A DNA stretch of 58,032 nucleotides from Candidatus Zixiibacteriota bacterium. Its GTDB lineage: Bacteria; Zixibacteria; MSB-5A5; GN15; FEB-12. The notes under the pieces are model-generated. The model was given only the letters and a program-made list of their open reading frames with translations, was not told the DNA's origin and made no database searches. The translations under genes were made by a program, and so were the position numbers. Shown here piece after piece: positions 49,863-58,032 of this stretch (position 1 is its first letter; each line of letters opens with the position of its first letter). The DNA lies in assembly GCA_034439475.1 (NCBI GenBank), contig JAWXAN010000016.1, positions 1 through 58,032 on the forward strand. The letters run 5' to 3'.

Positions 49863-50086
49863 ATTCAGTACTTGTGTTAGGACATTGGCCTGATTTGATT
49901 GCGAATACCCAATCTTTTGGATCGGCGTTTGTGCTTTCACCACTGAATCCCCTTGCAAATTTGCCTCACGATAGCTTAATTGTATGCACTACAATAGCCT
50001 GCTCAGTCTGTGGCCGCCTCGGGGGCTAACCTGAAGCCGACAAGGAGAGTTTTCGGATACTTCGTGAGGTATTCCAAATAATAATT

Positions 50087-52615
50087 ATGCGCGGATGGTC
50101 ATTTACATTTAAGGTTCTCTGTGTACTACTAATTCATATACTTGGGTATAGAAACGACGCTCTGGCCCAATCCAGAGAACCAATTGGGAACCCTAAGGTG
50201 TCAAAGAGACACATTCCGGCTATTTCTACCGCTGACCCCATTGTAATTACGACCGCTCACACACGGGGGAATATGCAGCTCGCCATTACTAATAATGGCA
50301 CAATCGGGACATTTGGCGAGACTTTCTTTGATCCGTTGACTCAGGAGCAAATCCTTTCCTGTGTGTATCCCAAAAACAGCGACGTCCTCTACCTCTATGT
50401 TGCTGCTTTCTGGATAGGGGCGGTAGTCGGACGTGATACCTTGGTTTCGGTAGGCTCTGAAGATTTCTACGTCAGCGATGAACTGCTTCCCGAAGTGGGT
50501 GGCCCGGGGATTATTTATCGTTCAATTGATTTGGCGAGTAATTACTACTCAGAGAAGGCGGTGTCGGAAGAGGATATCATATGTGCATACACCGACAAAA
50601 TTGACAATATCACGCTTGCAGGAATTGATCCATTTGACAATCGTCCTCACAAACCGCTCAACATCAAAGTCAATCAGCGATCTATGGCGTGGAGCTATGA
50701 ATACGCAGACGATTTTGTGCTTTTCGATTATGAAATCCAAAATATCGGACAGCAGCGCCTGAGAAAAGTGTATATGGGTATTTGGGTCGACGGCGACGTC
50801 TGGCATGCGACACGACAGGGACCAATCGGTTGGGATGACGACATGGTGGGTTTTTATCGCACCCATCCTTCTCCGGAAGGCTGCGGTTTCATTGACACAG
50901 TGAATATCGCCTGGACGGCAGATAACGACGGCGATCCGGAGAGTGGCGATTGGGATTTTCGCTCGGCAAGAAATGCCGTAGGTGTTCGGGTTGTACGAAC
51001 CCCGTCTGATTCAATTAATTACTCATTCAACTGGTGGATAACAAACTACACCGATGACAGGCTCGATTTTGGCCCCCGCCGTCTGGGTACAAGTGAAGAA
51101 CCATTCAGGAGCTTCGGAGGCCGGCTCGGAACTCCGACCGGGGACGCGAACAAATACTATATGATGCGAAAACAAGAATTCGACTACGATCTTCTCTTTA
51201 CCGGGAAGAATCATTTCTTCGACGGTTGGTCATACCCGCCCCCAGAGGCCAAGGATATGGCTGATGGCTTTGACACCCGTTATCTCCTCTCGTTTGGCCC
51301 GTTTGACATTGACCCGGGACAGTCTCTGCCACTGTCATTTGCATTCGTAGGTGGAACCAATCTTCATCAGAGTACCGCCGGCATCGCCAGCTTTAATCAC
51401 GAAAACCCACAGCCGTATTATAATGAACTTGATTTCTCAAATCTTGCGCTCAATTCTCGCTGGGCTTCATGGGTGTATGACAATCCGGGCATTGACACTG
51501 ATGGTGATCTCTATTCGGGGAAGTTTCGCATCTGCAATGAGACCGATACGTTTTGGTATGAGGGCGACGGAGTGCCCGATTTTAGAGGCGCCAGCCCGCC
51601 GCCTGCGCCGCGAGTGAGAGTAGTTCCACAGGAAGGCAAACTGACTGTCAGATGGAATGGATTCTACTCTGAAACAACAAAAGATGTGTTTTTGCAGGAG
51701 GTGGATTATGAGGGCTATCGAGTTTACGCAGGACTTGATGAGCGAAAGACAAGCCTATCGCTCAGGGCATCGTACGATGTCGAAGATTACAATCGCTTTC
51801 GCTGGCGGTTAGTCCGCCCTGATAGCGGCGCCTGGACACTTGAGGAAATACCGTTCACAATCGACTCCCTGCGGTTGCTCTATGCCGATTCGCTCTTTGA
51901 TCCTCTTGTCTATTCGCGGATTAACCCGCTTACTTCTAATGGAGAACTCTATTATTTTGCGGCTCAGGATTTCAATAGTTCGGCTCTTGATGATTCAACT
52001 GGGATTTATAGGGTATATCCTGCTGCCGTAAACCCGGGAGCAGATGCGAAGCTCTGGATGCCTGATGATATTACAACCGAATTCGGTGTTCCTCTGCCAA
52101 AATACTACACGTACGAAATAGTGCTGAGCGATCTCCTCGCTTCCATCCCCTATACTATCGCAGTGACCGCATTCGACTTTGGTTCACCGCTTGTTGGTCT
52201 TGCATCGCTGGAAACAAGTCCCACAACAAACTCGATTACCGAGTATCCACAGACATCAGCGGACACCGTCGAGGCATTGGATCTGGATGCGTATGTCTAC
52301 CCGAATCCATACCGAAGCGATGGCGGATATGTCGAGGACGGCTATGAAAGCAGACGCGTTAACCAAACTGGAGACAGGAGCGGCAGGCTTCATTTTGCTA
52401 ATCTGCCGAGTGTGTGCACCATTTCAATATTCTCGATAGACGGTGACCTCATACGCGAGATTGACCACAACTTTCCCGATGGCGGGCCGTCCTCGATGCA
52501 TGAAACCTGGGATATGGTCACGCGTAACACACAAAAAGTTGTATCCGGCATATATTATTTTGTCGTCGAATCCAGGGACAAACACCAAATCGGGAAATTC
52601 ACTATCATACGTTAA
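50087..52615 (+). CDS. Large secreted protein of unknown function, paralog 2 of 3
   Basis: The 842-residue chain has a signal peptide (about 1-28, ending ALAQ). The modules come in the same order as in paralog 1: NNGTIGTFGET and FWIGAVVGRDTLVSV, RPHKPLNIKVNQRSMAWSYEY, DTRYLLSFGPFDIDPGQSLPLS, YDNPGIDTDGD, and an FN3-like domain with DYEGYRVYAGLDERKTS. The tail has YPNPYRSDGGY, FANLPSVCTISIFSIDGD and GKFTIIR. It lacks the insertion of paralog 1. No enzyme site is visible. It is followed after 30 bases by paralog 3, so the two form an operon. No clear promoter stands out in the 285-base gap upstream. Confidence 0.78.
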   Translation: MRGWSFTFKVLCVLLIHILGYRNDALAQSREPIGNPKVSKRHIPAISTADPIVITTAHTRGNMQLAITNNGTIGTFGETFFDPLTQEQILSCVYPKNSDVLYLYVAAFWIGAVVGRDTLVSVGSEDFYVSDELLPEVGGPGIIYRSIDLASNYYSEKAVSEEDIICAYTDKIDNITLAGIDPFDNRPHKPLNIKVNQRSMAWSYEYADDFVLFDYEIQNIGQQRLRKVYMGIWVDGDVWHATRQGPIGWDDDMVGFYRTHPSPEGCGFIDTVNIAWTADNDGDPESGDWDFRSARNAVGVRVVRTPSDSINYSFNWWITNYTDDRLDFGPRRLGTSEEPFRSFGGRLGTPTGDANKYYMMRKQEFDYDLLFTGKNHFFDGWSYPPPEAKDMADGFDTRYLLSFGPFDIDPGQSLPLSFAFVGGTNLHQSTAGIASFNHENPQPYYNELDFSNLALNSRWASWVYDNPGIDTDGDLYSGKFRICNETDTFWYEGDGVPDFRGASPPPAPRVRVVPQEGKLTVRWNGFYSETTKDVFLQEVDYEGYRVYAGLDERKTSLSLRASYDVEDYNRFRWRLVRPDSGAWTLEEIPFTIDSLRLLYADSLFDPLVYSRINPLTSNGELYYFAAQDFNSSALDDSTGIYRVYPAAVNPGADAKLWMPDDITTEFGVPLPKYYTYEIVLSDLLASIPYTIAVTAFDFGSPLVGLASLETSPTTNSITEYPQTSADTVEALDLDAYVYPNPYRSDGGYVEDGYESRRVNQTGDRSGRLHFANLPSVCTISIFSIDGDLIREIDHNFPDGGPSSMHETWDMVTRNTQKVVSGIYYFVVESRDKHQIGKFTIIR

Positions 52616-52645
52616 CACTCCCTTACACCTCGGATATACACGACC

Positions 52646-55210
52646 ATGCACCAACGATTGTTCTCCCTTATTACGAAACTTATCCTTATGCTTTGTGTTT
52701 TCTCATTTACCTCTGCGCAAGAGCACGGAATGGATAATGAATATATTATTGAAGCTCCCATAGATACGATAGTATTTAATTCTGCGGTAGAAATTGTTCG
52801 TCAGCGATGGCAGTCTCAATCCAACGCTGCCGTTTTGCCAACTGTGCTTGCAACAGTCCATAACCAGAACAAAGTTCAGTTGACGCTTGACAATAGAGGC
52901 AATGTCGGGCTTGGCGAATTCTTTATTGTTCCATTCGGGCGGGGCATTACCATCAAGGATCCGTATACCGGGGAGAAAATAACGGGTGCGGTCTACCCAA
53001 AGGGAAGCGGCACACGGTTCATGCTCCAAGGGTCAATGCTTATCGGCGGCGTAGTAGGAGTCGACACACTGGTTACTCATACACGGTGGGAGACGCTTCC
53101 GGAGGAGGGCGCCCTCGGTCAATTCAAATATTTATCGACAGACGTGACTGACAGCCGGTTTTCGCCGGATGCTATCTCTGATCTCGATATTACCGCCACA
53201 TACACTGATACGTTTCCGGCCTTTTCCCCCGGCCCCTGGTTTGACATTCGCCCGCACGTTCCGCTTGGCATACGGGTCACCCAGAGGTCTCATACCTGGA
53301 GCGCTGGCCACCTTGATGACTTCATAATGATTGATTACACAATAGAAAATATTAGCGGCAAGAATATCAAGGACGCATTTGTCGGTTTCTATAATATTGG
53401 TATTGTCCAAACACTCAACATTCGGGTTGATTCGACAGAACTGAAATTCGATGACGCAGTCGGCTTCCTCAAATCGTATCCGGCGCCCGAGGGATGTGAT
53501 CTTCAGGACACGGTCAATATTGCGTATGCCATGGATATCGATGGCGATCCCAGTGGAAATTCATGGGGAATCAATGCCTCGCTGTCGGCTTTCGGAGTTA
53601 GTTTCCTCAAAAAGCCAACGGACAATTCGATTATTAACTACAACTGGTGGTCGTACGGATATGGCCCGAGATTGCGTGGAACACTGACAGAGCCATTCCG
53701 CGGGTTCCTTGTGCCATTCGATCGTTTTTCATCTAACGATGTAACTGCCTACTACTATCTCTCGCACAAAGAGCACGACTACGATCAACTCACAACATGG
53801 ATAAACAAGTCCTTCGAAGGATGGGAGCCCCCGCCCTCAAACGCCGCCCAGGTGACCGCTGGTGGACGCAATTATTATCTTGTCTCGGCTGGACCATTTA
53901 ACCTCCCACCTAGTTCTACGGCCTCGTTCACAATTGCTCTCGTCGGCGGCTCCAATGTTCACCAAAATCCGAACGATTACAAAAATTTCTTTGCCTTCAG
54001 TTATCCATGGACGTTTTATGAATCTTTGGATTTTTCTAATTTTGCGCTCAACGCTCGATGGGCGGAATGGGTGTATGACAACCCTGGCTATGATACCGAC
54101 AACGATGGTTATTTTGGCGAATATCGCATGTGCAACGATGATACGATGTGGTACAAGGGGGATGGTGTCGCCGACTTTCGTACCGATGGCCCGCCGCAGA
54201 AACCTTTTATTCATGTCGTGCCCAGCGACGGAAAGCTGACTATCCGCTGGAACGGTTACTACACTGAACAGATTGCCGATCCGCTTGCCGGTCTGATTGA
54301 TTTTGAAGGGTATCGCGTATATGCCGCTCTCGATGACCGCAACACAAGCTTTGCCTTGCTCAGTTCCTATGACCGAGAAAATTACAACCGTTTTCGGTTT
54401 GAACTGCTCTCGAATGGAGACCCTACATGGATTCAGGAAGGAAACCCGCGAAGCTTAGAAGTTTACAGAGCTGAATATAACGATTCCAATTTTAATCCAT
54501 TAGTGTATACCCGCGAAAACCCTTTAAATATCGGCGATGAATACTACTTCTTCGCCTCTCAGGATTATAACTCATCTGATTTGGGTTCAACTCAAGGCAT
54601 TCACAAAGTCTTTCCGGACGCACCGTTTCCCGGACTTGATCCGAATAAGTGGACTGAAGACGATGTCATCTATGACTACGACCGGCCACTACCCAAATAT
54701 TTTGAGTACCAATATGTGTACGACAGTATACTTCCGACAGTTCCCTATTATGTCGCCGTGACCGCATTCGATTTCGGCTCGGCCGCCAGTGGGGTTCCGT
54801 CGCTTGAAACCAAACCTGTCGACAATATGATCCGCGAATTTCCGCAGACATCATCGGACTCAGTCGTGGCATATTCACTTGATGCGTATGTGTACCCTAA
54901 TCCCTATCGTTCCGATGGCGAATATGCGGATGATGGATTCGAAAATCGCGGCCTCACACAGACCAAAGAGCGAAGCAGGCGAATTTATTTTGCAAACTTG
55001 CCGAGTGTTTGCACTATCAGAATCTTTTCACTTGACGGAGATTTGGTGAGAGAGCTGGACCACAACTTCCCCGATGGCGGACCGACCTCCCAACAGCACT
55101 CATGGGACCTTGTTACGCGAAACACTCAGGCCGTAAAGTCAGGTCTCTATTACTATAGCATCGAGTCCGAAGGTCGAAATCAGATTGGCAAATTTGTTAT
55201 TATTAAGTAG
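52646..55210 (+). CDS. Large secreted protein of unknown function, paralog 3 of 3
   Basis: The 854-residue chain has a signal peptide (about 1-25, ending TSAQ), then a charged spacer absent from the others (about 26-70). The common modules follow: NRGNVGLGEFF, YPKGSGTRFMLQGSMLIGG, DIRPHVPLGIRVTQRSHTWS, YLVSAGPFNLPPSST, YDNPGYDTDNDGY, and an FN3-like domain with DFEGYRVYAALDDRNTS. The tail matches paralog 2 closely (YPNPYRSDGEY, FANLPSVCTIRIFSLDGD, GKFVIIK). The middle region has diverged most. The conserved acidic DTDGD/DTDND site in all three looks like a calcium loop. Function unknown. Confidence 0.78.
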   Translation: MHQRLFSLITKLILMLCVFSFTSAQEHGMDNEYIIEAPIDTIVFNSAVEIVRQRWQSQSNAAVLPTVLATVHNQNKVQLTLDNRGNVGLGEFFIVPFGRGITIKDPYTGEKITGAVYPKGSGTRFMLQGSMLIGGVVGVDTLVTHTRWETLPEEGALGQFKYLSTDVTDSRFSPDAISDLDITATYTDTFPAFSPGPWFDIRPHVPLGIRVTQRSHTWSAGHLDDFIMIDYTIENISGKNIKDAFVGFYNIGIVQTLNIRVDSTELKFDDAVGFLKSYPAPEGCDLQDTVNIAYAMDIDGDPSGNSWGINASLSAFGVSFLKKPTDNSIINYNWWSYGYGPRLRGTLTEPFRGFLVPFDRFSSNDVTAYYYLSHKEHDYDQLTTWINKSFEGWEPPPSNAAQVTAGGRNYYLVSAGPFNLPPSSTASFTIALVGGSNVHQNPNDYKNFFAFSYPWTFYESLDFSNFALNARWAEWVYDNPGYDTDNDGYFGEYRMCNDDTMWYKGDGVADFRTDGPPQKPFIHVVPSDGKLTIRWNGYYTEQIADPLAGLIDFEGYRVYAALDDRNTSFALLSSYDRENYNRFRFELLSNGDPTWIQEGNPRSLEVYRAEYNDSNFNPLVYTRENPLNIGDEYYFFASQDYNSSDLGSTQGIHKVFPDAPFPGLDPNKWTEDDVIYDYDRPLPKYFEYQYVYDSILPTVPYYVAVTAFDFGSAASGVPSLETKPVDNMIREFPQTSSDSVVAYSLDAYVYPNPYRSDGEYADDGFENRGLTQTKERSRRIYFANLPSVCTIRIFSLDGDLVRELDHNFPDGGPTSQQHSWDLVTRNTQAVKSGLYYYSIESEGRNQIGKFVIIK

Positions 55211-55232
55211 CTGGCGTACGAATTTGTAGTTC

Positions 55233-55248
55233 GACGAAATAATTCGTC
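55233..55248. terminator. Possible bidirectional hairpin
   Basis: GACGAA and TTCGTC form a 6-bp stem with an ATAA loop between two convergent genes. There is no good T-run on either side, so this is a weak terminator at best. Confidence 0.3.
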
Positions 55249-55261
55249 AGATTGTTAATGG

Positions 55262-56443
55262 TCAGGTGTGTCGCTTTGTAAGACTCTGCGCGATACAGGA
55301 AAAGCCGTCTATTCGATCTCTGCCCCATCCGTTCTGTGACATTTCCAACAATCGCCCGCTTTGCCGAAAATCAGCCAGCATACTGCCAAAATCCGGCGCG
55401 GCAGTCTGATTGATGGCAATGCCGACACCGCGCGCTTCAGCAAGGGCGCGATTTAGAGGAGCAAACGAACCAATTGACGGTTCAAGCATGAATATGGGAA
55501 GCCCGAGCCCTATGCTCCAGTTTGTGCGCTCATGCGATGGCGCGACGAAATAGTCCAAATACGGGAACATGGATGCGACAAGTTCATTCTCTTCTTGGCG
55601 AGTTGTGTAAATGGCGAGAACAAGAGTCTCTTTTTCAGCCAATGTACTGTCAATATTGTGTTCCTCCTCGGATGACCCATGTATGACTTTGACCCTGCTT
55701 CCAAAGGTCTTCAACGCCGCTTTCTCCAGTTGTCCACCTCCTGTAGCGAATAATATCGCCCGTCCTCCAGCCGCTACCGAGGATTCAACGGCCGCAATAA
55801 GTGAGTGTACATGTTGCTTTGGTTCGGCCCCCGATGAGAAAAACCCTCCGGACAAATATTCTGTGTTCTTGATTCTCTCAATTCGTCTCGTAAACGCCCC
55901 TTTAGCTTGTTTAACAAGCGACAGCTCGATACAAAGTCCTGATACGAGTACTGAGGACAAGTCATAGCCGGCATCAATGAATCGCTGAGCGCATTCTGCT
56001 GTTGGAACTATTACCAACGACGCACCCCTGACACATGCTTCATCTGGCACCACAAGCTCTCCATGCTGGTAAATTGTGTTTTTGCGTCCCTTGAGAATGC
56101 CGACTAAAATTGGATGGTCGACAACAAGGGGAGTCGACGAATCTCGATATTGTGCCACAATGTCTCTGCTGAGCACTTTAAGCGCAGAGTTCGGATTATT
56201 GTAGTCTGAGGATTTTCTGAGCTTGGAATACACTTTCCCCAGAACTCCCCCGGACGAACCACGTGTATAGAGCACTCGGGCAAACCGCCATGCCAAACGG
56301 GATGTACCATGCGACACGGTAAACACATCACGAACCTCCCCGACGCTTTGTAAGTTAGACCCGGACTTTAGCGCTTCGATGATTTCATCCAGATAGAAGG
56401 CATGCCCGCGGCCTATATTTGAATAGAGAAAATCAATTGGCAT
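55262..56443 (-). CDS. GT-B-like glycosyltransferase
   Basis: The 393-residue protein begins with IDFLYSNIGRGHAFYLDEI, a glycine-rich GxGH loop as in MurG and MGDG-synthase-like enzymes. The C-terminal half contains ILFATGGGQLEKA (about 233-245) and YFVAPSHERTNWSIGLGLPIFMLEP (about 300-325), the usual position of the donor-binding loops in GT-B folds. No signal peptide is present. It would act in the cytoplasm, probably on a lipid or polysaccharide acceptor; the sugar and acceptor are not evident. It is convergent with the paralog cluster and divergent from the aminopeptidase. An intracellular sugar epimerase of the same fold cannot be ruled out. Confidence 0.6.
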   Translation of the reverse strand: MPIDFLYSNIGRGHAFYLDEIIEALKSGSNLQSVGEVRDVFTVSHGTSRLAWRFARVLYTRGSSGGVLGKVYSKLRKSSDYNNPNSALKVLSRDIVAQYRDSSTPLVVDHPILVGILKGRKNTIYQHGELVVPDEACVRGASLVIVPTAECAQRFIDAGYDLSSVLVSGLCIELSLVKQAKGAFTRRIERIKNTEYLSGGFFSSGAEPKQHVHSLIAAVESSVAAGGRAILFATGGGQLEKAALKTFGSRVKVIHGSSEEEHNIDSTLAEKETLVLAIYTTRQEENELVASMFPYLDYFVAPSHERTNWSIGLGLPIFMLEPSIGSFAPLNRALAEARGVGIAINQTAAPDFGSMLADFRQSGRLLEMSQNGWGRDRIDGFSCIAQSLTKRHT

Positions 56444-56563
56444 TAGTCACCACCAGCCATATTCGGCATTATCACACAGCCTACTTGCCAACCGTCTCGA
56501 CTCCTGCTATCTTCTGTGACAATATAAATCGCAAAAGACAGTTTAGTATTATGAGGCATGACA

Positions 56564-57703
56564 ATGAAAGATAAGCGAAACGAAATCCTTGCGAAACAGC
56601 TAGTTGATTATTCTCTTGAAATGAAGCCGCTCGAAACGTTGTACCTTGAGATTAAAGGAAAAGAAACGTTCGAACTGGGTAAACAGGTGATTCGCCATGC
56701 TACCGAGAAAGGTGTGGTCGTCTTTTGGTACTACAGCGATGAATCGATACTTCGTCAGTGGCTTCGCTCTGCCAAAGACGAGCAGTTCAAAAAGCAGGCC
56801 GATCTGCATATGCACATAATGCAGAAAGCAGACTGCTATATGGGCTTGCGCGGTTCAGACAACCCCTTTGACCTTGCCGACATTGATCCCAAACAAATGG
56901 ACAAGCACAACACCCTTTTCTACAAACCCGTCCATCTGGAAGAGCGTGTCAAACGCACGCGGTGGGTTGTTCTCAGATATCCTAATAATGCCATGGCCCA
57001 ACTTGCACAAACATCGCAGGAAGCATTCGAAGATTTCTATTTCGATGTCTGCTGCGCTGACTATGACAAAATGTCCAAAGCCCAGGACAAACTCCACGCC
57101 CTTATGACTGCCGCAGATAAAGTTCATATCAAATCACCCGGAACAGATTTGACTTTCTCGCTCAAAGGAATTGACTGCGTCAAATGCGATGGTCATCGCA
57201 ATATACCCGATGGCGAGGTATACACTGCCCCGGTGCGCGATTCCGTTAATGGTACTATCCGTTTCAATACGCCATCTCTCTATCAGGGAGTCGTATATAA
57301 TGACATTACCCTGACCTTCGAGAGCGGCAAAATTATCAAGGCACATGCCGATGCCAATGTCGATAAGCTGAACAAAGTTTTTGACACCGACGAAGGAGCC
57401 CGTTATATCGGCGAATTTGCCATCGGTGTGAATCCCTTTATTCTGCATCCGATGAAAGACACTCTTTTTGACGAGAAAATCGCAGGCTCATTCCATTTTA
57501 CCCCCGGCCAATGCTACGATGAAGCCTATAACGGCAACCAGTCCGCAATCCACTGGGATAATGTGCTCATCCAGCGCCCTGAATACGGCGGAGGTGAAAT
57601 CTGGTTTGACGGCAAGCTCATCAGAAAAGACGGGGTGTTCACCGATACCGAAATGGAACGGTCATTCTCGCGCGAAGCGCTAATGCCCGCTCAAGCGCGG
57701 TAG
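56564..57703 (+). CDS. Aminopeptidase, M29 family (AmpS/AmpT-like)
   Basis: The ATG at 56564 is preferred because GAGG lies 7 bases upstream; the in-frame ATG at 56558 is too close to it. The 379-residue length is typical. M29 metallo-aminopeptidases cut N-terminal residues from peptides and use a two-metal centre. Family marks are present: GTDLTFSLKG near 205, NIPDGEVYTAPVRDSVNG near 222-240 with the first metal Glu, GARYIGEFAIGVNP near 295 with the second, and the His- and Asp-bearing HFTPGQCYDE and HWDNV near the end. No signal peptide is present, so it is cytoplasmic and could finish peptides generated by the secreted proteases and imported. Confidence 0.92.
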   Translation: MKDKRNEILAKQLVDYSLEMKPLETLYLEIKGKETFELGKQVIRHATEKGVVVFWYYSDESILRQWLRSAKDEQFKKQADLHMHIMQKADCYMGLRGSDNPFDLADIDPKQMDKHNTLFYKPVHLEERVKRTRWVVLRYPNNAMAQLAQTSQEAFEDFYFDVCCADYDKMSKAQDKLHALMTAADKVHIKSPGTDLTFSLKGIDCVKCDGHRNIPDGEVYTAPVRDSVNGTIRFNTPSLYQGVVYNDITLTFESGKIIKAHADANVDKLNKVFDTDEGARYIGEFAIGVNPFILHPMKDTLFDEKIAGSFHFTPGQCYDEAYNGNQSAIHWDNVLIQRPEYGGGEIWFDGKLIRKDGVFTDTEMERSFSREALMPAQAR

Positions 57704-57771
57704 CAGGACGGTCATTGTCTCTAAGGAATATACCTTGTCGACCTCTGCATGTTAGTATTCATAAGTGATCT

Positions 57772-58032
57772 TGACCTGCCCCCGTTTGTTGTACCACTTC
57801 CAATGTTAGTCATGCAATAGCCAAAGTCAATGGGTTTGGGGGCTGGATCGCCTCCGGCGCTGGCGTCCGATAGCCCAGCGAACTGTGCGGACGGCGCTGG
57901 TTGTAATGCTTCCGCCAGCGTTCGATCAGGACTTGGGCTTCCGCCAAGGTGTAGAAGATCTCCCCATTCAAAAGCTCATCTCTCAGCTTACCATTGAACG
58001 ACTCGACATAGCCGTTCTCCCAGGGGGATCCC
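57772..58032 (-). mobile_element. IS3-family insertion sequence, right end (cut by window)
   Basis: The element end begins TGACCTGCCCCC, the form expected for IS3-family (IS407-like) terminal repeats. It is followed inward by the end of a transposase gene on the minus strand. The other end and any target duplication lie outside the window. The window edge may reflect an assembly break at a repeated IS. Confidence 0.8.
57810..58031 (-). CDS. IS3-family transposase OrfB, C-terminal part
   Basis: The last 73 codons of a DDE transposase are visible, open at the 5' end because the window stops. They show ENGYVESFNGKLRDELLN, with the catalytic Glu of the DDE triad in the VESFNG context, then HYNQRRPHSSLGYRTPAP, the standard end of IS3-family OrfB. 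The stop TGA lies 38 bases inside the element end. The gene appears intact as far as seen. Confidence 0.9.
   Translation of the reverse strand, partial: GSPWENGYVESFNGKLRDELLNGEIFYTLAEAQVLIERWRKHYNQRRPHSSLGYRTPAPEAIQPPNPLTLAIA

Overview
The window is a bacterial chromosomal segment of moderate G+C. It most likely comes from candidate phylum Zixibacteria or a close FCB-superphylum relative. This is inferred from a large secretome whose proteins end either in dockerin-like pairs with a DISDLTALIDHLFISL core or in a YPNPFNP/FlgD-like tail, together with an rRNA operon of ordinary bacterial type. The 16S gene at 5191-6743 would settle the placement.

Layout. 1-1330: a gene-poor edge with palindromes and one minus-strand membrane-anchored protein. 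1400-7154: a complete minus-strand rRNA operon (16S, tRNA-Ile, tRNA-Ala, 23S, 5S) with two promoters, two boxA-like antitermination sites and a terminator. 7250-12270: four small to medium secreted proteins, three of them with C-terminal dockerin-like pairs. 12360-12870: a gene that ordinary gene calling breaks, a HesB-like selenoprotein with in-frame TGA and a SECIS-like hairpin, followed by tRNA-His. 13162-16922: two duplicated M43-type metalloproteases with PKD, cohesin-like and dockerin-like modules. 17096-25627: a subtilase, a beta-propeller protein and a parallel beta-helix protein, all with YPNPFNP tails. 25636-30889: an EVE-domain protein, a dockerin-bearing subtilase and Pcm. 31249-36677: two large HExxHxxGxxH metalloproteases in tandem. 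36784-42712: cytoplasmic housekeeping genes (nitroreductase, LOG protein, beta-CASP RNase, alpha-glucan phosphorylase). 43072-46731: a two-gene M16 protease pair. 47135-55210: three large secreted paralogs of unknown function. 55262-57703: a GT-B-like glycosyltransferase and an M29 aminopeptidase. 57772-58032: the end of an IS3-family element cut by the window edge.

How the genes fit together. Protein export and extracellular or cell-surface proteolysis dominate: two subtilases, two M43, two DUF5117/DUF4953-like and one M16 pair lie within 35 kb, and the aminopeptidase could finish imported peptides. Two different C-terminal tags are present on different proteins, which suggests two surface-display or assembly routes. 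The M43 pair carries a cohesin-like and a dockerin-like module in the same chain, so a protease assembly comparable to a cellulosome is a reasonable hypothesis but is not shown by sequence alone. The most solid unusual item is the selenoprotein, because its UGA sits at the conserved HesB/IscA-like glycine-rich site and is followed at the right distance by a hairpin with a GGTCT loop.
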